Source: Spirodela intermedia (taxonomy: Eukaryota > Streptophyta > Magnoliopsida > Alismatales > Araceae). Taken from it: a DNA stretch of 64,000 nt. Position numbers and translations under genes: made by a program. This document shows, piece by piece, positions 43,755 to 56,791 of the stretch (position 1 is its first letter; each line of letters opens with the position of its first letter). The notes beneath the pieces are model-generated. The model was not told the DNA's origin. It saw nothing but the letters and a program-made list of their open reading frames with translations, and ran no database searches. The DNA is taken from NCBI GenBank assembly GCA_902729315.2, contig LR746272.1, forward strand, positions 12,910,327 through 12,974,326. The letters are read 5' to 3'.

Positions 43755-46272
43755 TCATTACATCACTTTGAAATCAGTACAAATATTTTTCAAACTTAAG
43801 TAATTCACATTTATGTTAATTCATGCAAAAAATAATTTTATTTTACCTCAATTATTATATAAAAAATATAGCAGTATAAAAATCATTAGATCAAGAAATA
43901 TCAGATTCAATGATAACATTTTGATTAAAAATGCGATAACATGTGGATGTACTCGAACACAATCTAACGAATATAACTCAATTATATGATCAAAGCTTAG
44001 AGGTAAAATTTGAACTCACTTGTTGAAAAATTTAAGGTAATATTCATCAGATTCAAAAGAACATGCAATATATATCACATTATATTACATGATCCAAAGT
44101 ATATTAGTATTTACTTACATGCTATCTCTATTAATCTTGATCATTGATAGATCAATTTCAAGGGTTGCTGAAAAGCCCCAAAATTAATTAGTCAACAATA
44201 TTTATACTCTTGGATTTACTCTGCTAGATTGTGAAATAATTTAGTATTGTGGTAAACTCAGCGGTTGATCCTCAAAGAATTGTGAGTAGAGTTCTCTTTT
44301 ATTTGTTGATTAATATTAATAGAGATCATTGAAAAATCACAAAGGAGAAAAAAATAGATGAGAAATGGAGGAAAGAAGACTTAGGAGTGAAAATAAGTTT
44401 GCCGAAATGTGAAGGATGCCACGCATTTAAAGGAATTACGCGATCAACTCTAATGCTAATCAAAATCTATATCTTATCTAAGAATATTTGACTTATAGGT
44501 CCCTCAAAACCAATCTGATTATCACCACGTCTCCTTTCTCATTTCCACCAAGAGGAGGTGATGCCTAGTAGCCATGGGAGAGAATCTTGTTCAGGGAAAG
44601 TAACCTGATGACGAATGGATGACACACTTTTGATTGCAAGATGTGGAACTTGAGACCTTTCGAACCTTGCTAGGATGATGACAGCATGAAGTTTCACTAA
44701 GATAAGCTAACTCTAAATATTTGATACATCATGCATATAGGATGACGCCCTTCATTCTCTCCCACTCTCATAAGATTAGTCCTTAAATCAACAGATGTGT
44801 TGCTCCATTCTTACATGATTAACCCTTATATCTTTTCACTGTCGTGCTGAATTCTCACCCCTTAGATGACAAGGAGATCTTCACATAATCATCTCCTCCA
44901 TTGGATCTTTCTTCATACCTTCTTGTGTGACTCTCGATAAGTAAGCATCTTGGGTGTTGGATCAATGCTCCCTTTGTATTGAGCAGATAGTGAATTTTCC
45001 TCTCCACTTTTTGGGTGATGTCTTTTAAGTAAATATGGGCCTTATGCCCATAACTCTTTATTTGAGCCCACTTTATTTGCTTCTTGAGCCTTAAGCTCAT
45101 AATTTTTTACCTAAGGAACCTAGTGCGATCTTGGCTCCCTACTAAGCTGTAAGCTAACACTTAACATATGAAGCCACATGGTTAGAAGACAAAGAATTAC
45201 ATCATATTCTCACACAATGTACATTAAGTGTTTAAAAATACATAATTCAATGAGAAATGAATGAAATATGTAAAATATATATGAATGTTTGTGTGTCATA
45301 AATATGAGAATTTATTATTAAATCAATAAATTTATGTCTTGAAATCATGAGCTTTGATGTAATATACTTCATATATAATGTATTATTTAAGTGTTATCAA
45401 TCATTCAAAAAATTTGCCCTTGTATTAGAATGGTGTAAAATGTAAATGTTGTAATCTTAGGATGGTCTCAAGAAGCCTAAGGCGTGCACTTACTTTGATA
45501 TGTCATGACGTTGTCTGATCATAGAAAAGCTGCTTGTTCAGACCAAAACTAGGCCTTTCTAAGGCCTTTTCGATCTGCAACAACTTCAAGAAAGAAGAAA
45601 TGGATTGACTCAATGCAAAAGCATGAATATAAGAATTTATGTGATTTAGAGGTTGGCCTCCTATGTCTATGGGTGACATAGGATACAAAAGAATTTTCAC
45701 CAAGAGTCCAAAGAACAAACCTCTGATCTTAACCATCTAAGCACTCACTTTTGAACACTAGATCTATATTTGGAACCTTTTCCACGCCTCTTTCAACCTT
45801 GGGAGACATGTTCTCAACCATTCAAAAATGGACCACCAATCAGTTTCCTCTTCCGGTGGCTTGAAATGGTCTGGCTGTTAAAGGCCATTTCTGTTTCACC
45901 CTGCATTAAATGACCGTTGGCTTCAAACGGTCTGCTTCCTCATGGAAGCTCTCCTCCCCCTGCATTAAATAATAGTATTTTCTGGAGATCTAGGAAAAGC
46001 CAATTGGCTCACCAATCTCACCTTATACGTTCACATCTAAGGCATCATACCGAAAGATAACTAGATTTTGTTCACGAGTTCAACCAACACAAACCAACAC
46101 AAATCATGTGGCTTGTAAATCTTATCCTAGACTTCATGGTAATCGGTGAACATGCGTCCTCATGCAGACCTTGTTTGCGACCTCGTGGATTTATTTTCTT
46201 CATTCTTCCCTCACTTATGCGCTCCATGTCTTTTCCTTTATTCCAGCATTTCCTCCTCCTGTCGCTAGGAGC
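43755..46272. other. AT-rich intergenic region, probable transposon debris
   Basis: It begins exactly where the UGT-B' homology ends. No gene or protein domain is recognisable. The stretch 45840-45975 has LTR-like text (GACCGTTGG, CTGCATTAAAT repeated), suggesting an old LTR. Open frames are short and unconvincing. Confidence 0.45.
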
Positions 46273-46644
46273 CATGGTCCTTCAAGAGGGGCTTCAGTTT
46301 GTCTTAGCGCCGCTAATGGCTCAAGGCCACATGATTCCAATTCTGGACCTCACCTGAGTGTTGGCCGAGTGAGGCGTGCCGGTCACCATCGTCACCACTC
46401 TCGTTGACCTGCCACGGATCTGGGGTCTCCTCAACAGGCTATAGGAATTCGGCCTCCCCATCCGGTTCCTTCCTTCCTCAGTTCCCTTGCAAAGAGGTAG
46501 GCCTGTCAGAGGGGGCCGAGATCATTGATCTGCTTGCTCCCCTCGTGCAATTCGATAAAAATCTTCTTCGTCATGCTGGGAATGCTGCAAGAGAAGCTCC
46601 TACTCTACCTCCGGTAGATCAAACACCGGCCCATCTGCATCTTC

Positions 46645-47626
46645 TTGTTGATGCATCATCTTCAGATGATGATTAAGATATTTTTTTGGGAAATTTCCTA
46701 ATTTAATTACGAACTGGCTGCAAAAGAAAGCCCATTAACCAACTTCAAGGTTTGGAGAAAGGCACCAATTAACTAGCTTCATTAATGGGCCAAGAAGGAA
46801 GCTTGGAAAGAAGCCCAGTAGAAGGACTGTTACGAGGAATGAAAGGGGGGCCAGCGGCAGGAAGTGGGTCTACGGGGTGACACAATAAGTTGGCAGCAGA
46901 GGCAGAGGGCGTGACGACGGCAACAGCACAGCGACAACGGCAGCACGCCTGAGAGCTTTCCCTCTCTCCTGGGTGACACAACAGAGCAGTGTAACAAACG
47001 GCGAGACAGTGTTGATGTGGCAACCTGCAGCACGACGGAGGCTGCGAAATCCAGCAACATCAATTAACTCTCCTCTTGAGTGACAGGTGGCTTCATCCAA
47101 GAAATCTCCTCTCCATCCACACGACCTGCCGAGGCTGGCTGAGTAGTGAACATGAAACTTTAGATTTGTTAATGTTCCTTTCAGCTTATTTCGTGATCTA
47201 CCTTTGCTTTACGCTTTATTAGGGATGTGGGTGATAAGCACCAAACATAATTGATTGTTACTTTCTCTTTTTATTTTCTTTGATTTTGAGAACATGTGTC
47301 TACGTTCATAACCCCAGCATCATCTTGTCTTCGATGCTAATTTTATTCACAACTTAAGTTACTTTAAGGTTGAATATTTTATTTATTTATTGTATTATAG
47401 TTGAACACAGTTGTTTAAAACTCTCTTTCTCACTCTAACTTTTTTCTTCATTCAGATTTTTTTTTAGTAGATTTAAGTATTAGAGAGTAGAAATTCGACA
47501 TCTAAACTGATAGCCATCCCTGAGGACTAACTTGAACCCACTAGAACATATAATTTTAATTTCTATCTTGAGTTCGGTTAAAAGATTAAAATTGACACAC
47601 AAGGTTCCGACTAGGAGTTGAATCAC
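46645..47626. mobile_element. 982-bp insertion of unknown class in UGT-D
   Basis: It is bounded by a direct repeat ATCTTC (46639-46644 and 47627-47632) exactly where UGT homology breaks. It begins TTGTTGATGC and ends TTGAATCAC. It has a GC-rich middle (46830-47060) but no recognised domain. It could be a solo LTR or a non-autonomous DNA element. Confidence 0.55.
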
Positions 47627-47825
47627 ATCTTCGACTTTCGAGACCAGTGGACCACTATGCTGCGCGCGACCTCAGGGTGCCCAGGTTCGATTTCCACAAT
47701 GTGTGTTGTTTTACCTTACTTTGGTACCACAAACTCCTCTCTTGAAAGGGACACGAGAATGTGGGCGACGACGACGGGCTACACCTCGTCATTCCGGGCT
47801 TGCCCCTCTACATCAAGGTCACTAG

Positions 47826-48088
47826 TGTTACAAAAGCCAAATGACAGCAGAAAGGTTGATAGAAGCATGCAAACAAAGATAGAGAATCTCCAAAGAAAAA
47901 AATGCTCCACTAAAATAAACCTCTCAATAGGAGAGAGTTTACAATTGAACTAGAGAGCCGACAACAAAAGTAAAATGCAGAACATGATCAAGAAGGAAGA
48001 AGAGTAAAAATGGCGATGTTGATTCATGTGCCTTCTACTCCAATGATGGTGCTCCACAAGAAACGGTCAAATTTGACTAAGTTTAACA
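47826..48088 (-). repeat. Copia LTR (left; 3' LTR of the element)
   Basis: A 263-bp repeat, TG...CA, alignable to 53767-54085 throughout, including the shared CTCAATAGGAGAGAGTTT and GAAGGAAGAAGAGTAAAAATGG blocks. It lacks about 50 bp present in the right LTR. Confidence 0.88.
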
Positions 48089-49530
48089 TATCTCTCCCTT
48101 GATCAAAGCAGTGGAGTGCCAGAAAGATCAATCATGATGAAGCCCAATAGACTACTGATAGAAATCAAATTTGTCTTGAGTTAATGGCTTGATCATCATG
48201 TCAGCTGAGTTCTCATGGGTGCTTATCTTCTTGATGTACAAATCTCTTCTTATGAATGTCACACACAAAATGATAATGTTAATGTGTTTTGTGCGTTTAT
48301 GAAATATTTGATCCTTTGAGAGATGGATAACACTCTGGCTATCACAAAATAGATTGATTACTTGCTCATCATCATATAACTCACTGAAAAAATCCTTCAG
48401 TCAAATGCCTCTTTTTATTGCCTTTGTAATAGCTATGTATTCAGCTTCAGTGGTTGAAAGTATTGTAGTCGGCTGAGTGATGCTTTCCATAATATGACAA
48501 TCCCACCAAATGTAAACAAGTAACTAGTAAGAGACCTCCTTTTATTGAGATCTCTAGCAAAGTCAGAATCTACATAGGCAATAATCTTTCTAGAAGATTT
48601 TTCAAAATGAAGACATGTACTTGTGGTTCCTCACAAGAATCTAAAGATTCATTGGACGACTTTTTAATAATCTTTTTTAGGATTTGGCATATAACAACTC
48701 ACTAGACTTACAACTTGTGAGATATCAGATCGAGTGTAGATCATTGCATACATTAGGGAACCAACTACATAGGAGTACAAAATTTTAGACATATATCTGA
48801 TTTCTTCTTATGTTTTTAGAGAGAGTAAAACTGAAAGCCTAAAGTGTCTAGCAAGAGGAATTCTTACTAGTTTTACTTTCTCCATATTAAAATGACATAG
48901 TATTTTCTCAATATATCTGTTTTTGACTTAGGGATATAGTTCCTACTACTCGATCTCTTTTTATCTCCATTCTTAAGATTCTTGTTGCTGCTTCTAAGTC
49001 TTTCATTTCAAACTCTTGGCTAAGCTGACGTTTAATATTATGAATGTCTTGTATGTCCTTGACAGCTATCAAGATATTATCGACATATAAAAAGAGATAA
49101 ATAAAAGATCTCTGAGATTTCTTAAAGTAAACACAACAATCATAGTGGCTTTGACTGAAGCTCAAAGTAGATATAAAGGAATTAAACCTCTTATACCATT
49201 GTCTAGGTGACTGCTTTAGACCGTAGAGAGGCTAGTTGAGCTTGCAGACCAATTTATCATGTTTGGTGTCAACAAAGCCCTCTAGTTGAAGCATATAGAT
49301 CTCCTCTTCAAGTTCTCCATAGAGAAAAGCTGTCTTGACATCCATTTGTTCAAGCTCATAATCATTATGAGCAGTTAAGCTAAAGATGACACGAATGGAA
49401 GAATGTTTGACCACATGAGAAAATATCTCATTATAGTCTACCCCAAGAACTTGACTAAAGCTTTTTGCCACTACCTAGCTTTGTACTTAGGTTTTTCAAC
49501 TCCATAAATACTGTCCTTGTGCTTATAAAC

Positions 49531-51172
49531 TGACGTGACTCAGTCGTTGTATATTAAATCACGCAAATATAAAATTTATAAAACTAGAAAATACGAATTT
49601 TTGGATATTTAAAAGTATTTCTGAATAAATATATCACTTATAATTCAATAAAACTTTCAAAAATAGCGGTAATTTTCCAGGTCAATCACAGGGATGTAAT
49701 ATAATATCTGGTAATTATTCAAAAATTTTCTCAATGAATACGATTTTCTATGAATTTTATACTAGGAAATAAAAAGGAAATATATTTAAAATTCACAAAA
49801 AAGGGAAATAAGGGCGCGGGCGTCAGGATGACGTCAGCGCCCGGCGAACGCGAATCGGGCGGAAACAGAGTTCTGCCCAGCGATTCTTACGTAAGCGATT
49901 ATAGACGATTTAATTAATCAAATTAAGATCTGTAAAAGCCGAAAGAATCGTAATAGAACAAATTATATTTTGGTAAATTAAAATCACAAAGAAATATCAC
50001 TAAATGAAGTATAAAGTAAGTTTAAAGCAGAAAAACAGAGTTCCGGCGTCGCGACGGTGATGCGTCGGCGATGCACCAGAATCCTGAGCGTTCGGGAGGA
50101 TCGTCGTGCAGTGTCCACGGCCTCGAAGGCTCTCCTTTGACAAAGACGACGTGGGCAATCTTTAGATCTTCTCGCGAAGTCTAGAGATCAATGAAGTGGG
50201 TCGTCGAGTCGTCTCCGGCGGCTGTCACCCGGCGGAGCGGAAAAACGGCGACTTTGCGGCCCTCTGGCGGCTGTCACCCGACGGAGAGGAGCTGGATGGA
50301 GGTGGGGCGCGTGTCAGGGAGCTTCATCCTCAGGTCCGCGCAGCAAGAGGAGGCTCTTCATCGCATCTGGTACGCTCTCAGGAGGTGGCAACTCGTCTCC
50401 CGACGGATCGTCCTCTTCCCGACGACGGCTTGTTCGTCGATCAATCGGAGATGATTTACTCGATGAATTCGCGATCCTTTTATCGCGAATCATTCAACAA
50501 TTTTAGTAGTAATGCTCCGCGAATCGCGTTGACGAGATTTTTGCCGATGATCCAGCGATTCTGGTTGCTTAATCCTTCACCGGCGATCTGCAGAAAAGTC
50601 GCGATAATCAGATAAAAATATATGAATTTTGACTCTAGGAGGATTCGAACCCGCGCCGGTTGTCCGCCCCCCCTTCTGAGGAAGGTGTGACGCGGGTTTA
50701 GTTCCACATCGGTTGTGCGCCGATTTTTCAGGCGAATATATAGTAATGTTAGCTTTCTAGGCAAAGTCCCTTCTCTCGCGTGTACGACCACTCTTTGCCC
50801 CACAGCCGGCTGGCCACCGGTGACGTAGAAGGGGAGTGGTGCACACGTGCCCCTATCGGTCCAAGCCTAAGCCGCTCGAGCCCCTGCTCGCGGCTGCTCC
50901 CAACTGCGCTTCCGACCCGCTTGCGGGCCCGGCTGGTCGGCGGGTCCCCCCATTTTGCAATATTTTTATTTCTTTTTCTTCATTTATCTCAAAAGTAAGA
51001 CTGTAAAAATCAGATAAATTCGTATAAAATCACATAATTACCCAAAAAATCACATTAATCAACTGAAAACCACTTTTCACACTTTAACACAATTATAAGT
51101 CTATTTATCACGAGTTAAGGCTAAAACTATATTATTTACTAATTATTAACTCATGATAATGAAGACTTATCA
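49531..51172 (-). mobile_element. Solo LTR (about 1.64 kb) nested in the Copia RT region
   Basis: It splits the Copia RT frame between PKNKNPI..WVY and VYKHKDS. The termini are TGATAAGTC and GTCACGTCA on the minus strand, with a perfect 5-bp target duplication (TAAAC at 49526-49530 and 51173-51177). There are no internal retrotransposon genes, so it is a solo LTR. Open frames at 50191-50615 belong to the LTR and are not genes. A second, inverted copy is at 56792-58506. Confidence 0.85.
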
Positions 51173-53766
51173 TAAACCCATATATAATAAATAGGATTCT
51201 TGTTCTTTGGAAGCTCTACCAAATTCCAAGTAGAATATCTCCTCAATGATTCCATCTCCTCTTGCATTACAAATACCCACTTAGATGAGGCATTAGAGCG
51301 AATTACTTTTTCAAAAGAAGCTGATTCATTTGAACTATCAATTTCTTCAGCAACAGTCAATGCATATGTCACACAATATGCATGTGCATACCTCAACGGA
51401 GGTTGAATCTCTCTTTGAGATCAATTCATGGCAATAGAATATGTTTGTTGTTGTATTCCAACACTTTGAGTAGGGGTAGGAGCTGAGAGAATAGCTGGAC
51501 CACATTGTTCTATCTCGTGAGGTACCCTTGAGAATGAATTTGAAGTTTCAATATCAACCTTTTGATTCACCATGGATTGTTGTGGAGCATTTGTTTCTTA
51601 ACTCATAGTGGTGGCTTCATAGTCACTATCTCATCGAAGACCACATCTGCTATGTATAATCTTTTGATCCTCAAGATGGTATAATTTATATCCTTTTACT
51701 CATGCTTTAAAACCAAGAAAAATACATTTGATAGAACGAGGCTCAAGCTTACTAATATTTATGAGAGCATAAGCAAGATAGCCAAAGATTCTAAGAGTAG
51801 AAAATCACCAAGAGCGTCAAACCAAACTTCTTGAGCAGTCTTTTTTCCGATGACAAGAGAAAGAGATATGTTAATGAGGTACACTGCCATATTTGCTGCC
51901 TTAGCCTAGAATTATTTTAGTAAAGAAGAATTTGATAAGTAGACAATGAACTTTCTCAAGAATGGTTTGATTCATTCGCTCTATTACATTGTTCTGCTGC
52001 GGTGTGTGCTAGACTGTGAGATGTCTTAAGATGCCTTCAGATTTGTAGAAATCTTGAAAATGATTTGAGCAATATTTCATTCCATTATTAGTTTGTAGAA
52101 CTTTAACAAATTGATCAGTTTGCTTCTCTATCATTGTTTTCCATTCTTTAAAACTAGAGTGTCTCATATTTATTCTTCAAAAAATAAACCCATACCTTTC
52201 TTCAGTAGTCATTGATGAAAGTCAACATATATGAGGCCCTCCATGTGACAGGACACGACGGCCCCTAAATGCCTAAATGCACATAGTCCATAATTTTAGT
52301 AGATTTATGCTGGCCTACTAGAAAAATGAAATGAACTTATTTTCCACACAAATAGTGTTCACAAAATTTTAAATTGCTTGATTTCATTCCATCAAAGTAG
52401 TCCACGTTTATATAATTCAGTCATTCCTTGCTCGCCCATGTGTCCTAGCCGCATATGTCATAATTTAGTAGTATCTTTTGTAGAATGTGATGATCTAGTC
52501 AGAGCCACATCACCTATAATAGTATTGCCTTCGAGAACATATAAATTTGTCATCTTTCAATGACCTTTTAATATAACCAAAGAGCCTTTACAAACTTTAA
52601 GAATACCTCCTTCTTTGATAAATTTGTATCCTTGAGAATCCAATGTGCTGAGAGATATAAGATTTCTCTTTAGCTCATGGACGTATCTGACATTACTCAA
52701 AGTATGAACTTTGCCATCAAATATTTTTATGGAAACATTCCCAATACACTCAACTTTGCAAGAGGAGTTATTTTCCATCAAAACGACACTGATGGTAGAT
52801 GAAACAAGTAAAGTAAATGTATCTTGATTGAAGCATATGTGAAAGGTACAAGCAAAATTCAGAAGCCATTCTCTTGATGTATTTGATTCACATTCTGCCA
52901 CGACAAGAATTTCAGCAAAATCAAGAGATGGGGTTATATTTGTAGTAGGTTGATCAAACAAGGAACATTGTTTTGCCCTAGAGGTATCCCTCTTCATCTT
53001 GTTTTGAAGCTTGTAACATTTTGTTTTAATGTGGCCCTTCTTCTTGTAATAATTACAGGTTTTGTCAGGATGGCGTGACTTTGATCGACCTCTTGAAGTA
53101 TTTTTCTTTCTCTCAAGATCACGTCCTCGGACGTCAAAGCCTTCAGCTTGAGACGATATAGCCGTCTCCAAGAACTTGCTCATGCTTTCCTTGGATGAGA
53201 GAGCTTCATAAATAATCTCAAGGAATAGACCTTTAGACCTATAAAATAGAATATCCCAAAAGCCCGAAAAGAATGGCAGTAGAGACATAAGAATTAGGGA
53301 TCAAAGATCCTCTTCAATTAATGTATTTGCATCAAGAGCTTCAAGTTCTGTCATAATATCCTTAAAAGCGGCTAAATGGGATTTCAAAGAAGTACCTTCC
53401 ATCATTTGTAGACCGAATAGTCATTGCTTGGTAAGATTTTGTCGAGTAATGGTTTTAGTCATACATATCTCTTCAAGCCTGGACCATAACTTATGAGCTT
53501 CTGTCTCTTTTTGAACATCCCGAAGGATGTCATTTGAGAGATGAAGTTGTATTTGAGTTAGAACCTTTCAATTTATCATTTTTTTCTGATCCTCAGTCCA
53601 TAAAGCAGGCATCATTAGAGAAAGAGCATCCTCTAAATCTAGTTGCATAAGAACTACCTTCATCTTGACTTGTCATAGCATGAAGTTTGTCTTCTTATCA
53701 AGTTGATGAAGTTCCACCTTCATCGATGCCATTAAACCTTTCGCGAACCTAGCTTTGATACCAATT

Positions 53767-54085
53767 TGTTATAGAAGTCAAATGATGGCGGAAAAGTTGA
53801 CAGAAGTGTGCGAACAAAGACAAAAGGAATCTCCAAAGAAAAAAATACTCTACTAAAATAAACTTCTCAATAGGAGAGAGTTTTACAACTAAATTAGAGA
53901 ACATACAACAAAAGTAAAACATAGAACATGATCAAGAAGGAAGAAGAGTAAAAATGGTAATGTCGATTCATGTGCCTTCTACTCTATTTTAATTATCATG
54001 ATCAGTGTCAAAGATGGAAACTTTCCATCCTTTGCTCCGATGATCGCGCTCCGCAGGAAACAGTCAAATCTAACCAAGTTTAACA
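53767..54085 (-). repeat. Copia LTR (right; 5' LTR of the element)
   Basis: A 319-bp partner of 47826-48088. It is directly followed on the minus strand by the primer-binding site and then by gag sequence. Confidence 0.88.
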
Positions 54086-54860
54086 ACTAGGGCCAAAGTG
54101 CTGGGATTATTTTTTCAACTAAAACGGGACTAGATTATGGATGACTTAAGTGAAGTCGAGTCGTCATCCCACATGGAGGTCGTCAATACTATTCGCAACA
54201 ATTGACGTGGAGAAATGCGTCTCTTGGCTCGACTCTATGAAGCCGCGATATGTCCTTTACATTTGCTTTGGAACCCTTGTACAAAGGTCACAATCTCTAC
54301 TGGTGGAGCTCTGGATTGAGCTTGAGGTAACTCAGCTCCCGATCTTATGAGTGATCAATGCTAGTGATCAGTAGCTAGCTGTGGAGAGCGGCTTGCCAAA
54401 GGGTTTGAGGAGAGGACAATGGATTGGATTTTCATCATCAGGGGTTGGGCGCCTTAGGTGATGATTCTGTCTCATCACTCACTCGGGGGATTCTTGATGC
54501 ACTGTGGGTGGAACTCCTCCTTGGAGGGAATCACAGATGGAGTCTCCATACTTACATGGCTGGGGTTTGCAGACCAGTTCATCTATGAATGGTTCTTGGT
54601 AGATGTGCCAAGGGTGGGAGTCCTTAGTGGAGTGAAGATGCCTTTCCGGGATGGAACGATGACTAGTGGAGATGGCCTTCTGAGGAGGGAGTGCAGATGG
54701 TCGTGGAGAGGTTAATGGATGATGGAGTAGAAGGTGAAGAGAGGAGGAAGAGGGTCACAAAGTTGAGAAAGCTAGCGAGGAGAGCAATGGGGGTTGGAGG
54801 ATCGTCTGACACAGTTGATAGAGGAGGTGAACTTTCATTCTCATACGAATACGACTCAGA

Positions 54861-56791
54861 CTATGTGAGAGGTCTCCATCTTGTCGGAGAGTGTTATATC
54901 TGTTTTTAAGCTTATGCAAGTTTCTTTCTCATAATACTTCAAGTCAAGGAGTGTTGAGTTAGACACTCCTCGACAACTCAAACATGGGCATGAGGTGGAC
55001 TAGGATGGAATTTCATTCAATATCCTGATAAAATGTGAAAATCATTTTGGACTTTGAACACTATTGTTCTAGTCATTGAAGAATACTGGAATTTTAATGG
55101 ATATTTACGTTGAAGAATCGCACTCAATTTAATGGTAGACCATTATCTGGCCGCCCACCTACTTGGGATGCTACGACTATCATTTTTTTGGCATAATGTA
55201 ATGGTGGGTTAGATGTAAAAGTGTTGTGGATTTAGCTAAAACGTGGAAAATTGTTTTGACATGATGGGCAATACTCTAGAAACTTAAATTGGGTACTGGT
55301 CACTCTTGCGACGACATGAGTAACGTCGTCCCTACAAAAGAGAGATGAACATGACCTCACAGAGAGGAAGCTGTCCACTATTATATTTTTGAGTTAGAGG
55401 AATATCATCATCAGTCATGTTAAAATAATTTCTTACCATGGCCAAAGGGTATAGGACCATAGTTTCTTGCAAGATGTAAATCTTAATTGCACCACCACAG
55501 AAGCTAAACATGCTTGCAACTTGAAGCAAAAAAGGATAATAAGGTGAGTATTTGAGCCTCACATAAGTACAATATCTAGTCATTTTATGTACAAATATTA
55601 AAATAGTAACGAACAAATGTGATAGGAAATAAATATAACATTTTGTTTCAACCTAGTTGCAATAAAGTACCTTTAGTTGAACTTGAAATTTGATGAATAA
55701 ACTATAGGAAAAAATGAAAATGAGGATGTTATGATTGAGTACTTTACTCTTCATGGTCATGTGTGATGTTTATTGGTGTTAGTACCTTGAATGTCTTGAT
55801 GATGATAAAGACTATAATAATGTTTCAATGACAAATTCATGTTAACTCCTAAGTGTGGATCATAGTTGATTAAATCAAATACATCAACCATGGGAAATTT
55901 TTCGAAGGCAACCTAGTCTATATTCTAACTTCAAATGATTAAAACACTTTTAGAATGCAAGCTTGTATCTTAGGTCATAATAGGTGTAGTAATGAGAAAG
56001 ATAATTAAAAGAGGAACACGAAGCAGAAAATGATGCATTGAAATTAAAATATTTCAATTTATTATATTTTTAAAATATTAAATTATTGATTTCAAAATTT
56101 TAAGCCTCCCTAAACAAACCATTTTTCAGCCATTGGAAATGACCGTTGGATGGCCTAATATGCTGCATATAAAAGAGGTGTTTCAGCCCACATTGGAATT
56201 GTGTGAGAGGGTAAAAAATAGGAGTGAGCTACAACACCAACCTTCATCCTCAGAGTTCAAGTAAGAAATCTTTATCCTTGAGCACAGAAAAGAAGAGTAA
56301 CCTAGCAGTTGCTCAGACCTTCAAAATCTCCACCACATAAGTTTCTAGTAGATGATTGGAACTTCAATATTTAAAATAGTAACTCGTTCACTTTATATTT
56401 TAGAGTGCTTTTAGTAATTGGGGTGATCTAGAGATGGAATATAGAGTGGATTAGTTAGGTGCTAATCTTGTTGGGCTCTTAGATCCTTGATTGAGAAGAG
56501 AGAAGTGATCATGAAGTCTGATCCCCTAGAGCTATAGATCTACAATAAAGTTTCAGAGAGAGATTCTTGAGTTGACTAGAGCTGTTAAATCCAGTTAAGG
56601 CTAGTTAAAACCTATGTTTACCATAATCTCACTATGAATTAATGGACCTTATGGATGTTGTCTTTAAAGAGTGGAGTCGGTCAAGTAGACCAAATCACTA
56701 TAAATACTATGTGAGTAGATTCCCCCTCCCCTCTTGGTTCATTGGTGGAAGGTATCCATTTTATCTCTTGATATTTTCATATGTTGACTAT
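54861..56791. other. Transposon-like intergenic region
   Basis: AT-rich with no gene. The stretch 55770-56780 has features of a Copia (SIRE/Maximus-type) LTR: TGTTAGTACCTTG, a GATGATGATAAAG block, then GACCGTTGGATGG and a TATA-like GCATATAAAAGAGG at about 56165. No partner LTR or coding domain was found, so this is a weak call. Confidence 0.35.

Larger units (their letters stand above)
47826..54085 (-). mobile_element. Ty1/Copia LTR retrotransposon inserted in UGT-D, with target-site duplication
   Basis: The element starts TGTTACAAAAG and ends GTTTAACA, flanked by the 5-bp duplication ACTAG (47821-47825 and 54086-54090). The LTRs are 47826-48088 and 53767-54085. Next to the right LTR is a Met-tRNA-type primer site (TTGGTATCAAAGC on the minus strand); next to the left LTR is a purine tract. 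On the minus strand from right to left it has gag with a degraded zinc knuckle (CNYYKKKGHIKTKC), a protease-like segment (REWLLNFACTFHI), integrase remnants (51.6-52.5 kb), RT split by a solo LTR (51.2-51.4 and 48.9-49.5 kb, YVDN where YVDD is usual), and an RNase H remnant (about 48.4-48.8 kb). LTR divergence and stops show it is old. Confidence 0.9.
46274..54860 (+). pseudogene. UGT-D: UGT73-like pseudogene split into three pieces by two insertions
   Basis: Piece 1 (46274-46644) starts MVLQEGLQFVLAPLMAQGHMIP, then has in-frame stops and frame changes. Piece 2 (47627-47825) carries the CDLRVPRFDF-like region. Piece 3 (54091-54860) carries EKCVSWLDSMKPR, a decayed PSPG (the Gln of WAPQ is a TAG stop; HCGWNSSLEG kept) and the C-terminal region. 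Read in order, the pieces are collinear with UGT-B. Pieces 1 and 2 are separated by a 982-bp insert, and pieces 2 and 3 by a Copia element with its target duplication. Many stops and indels show that it died long ago. Confidence 0.88.

Noticed and set aside
50191-50615. 139-codon plus-strand frame
   Set aside because: It lies wholly within the solo LTR, and the other copy of this LTR (56792-58506) does not preserve it.
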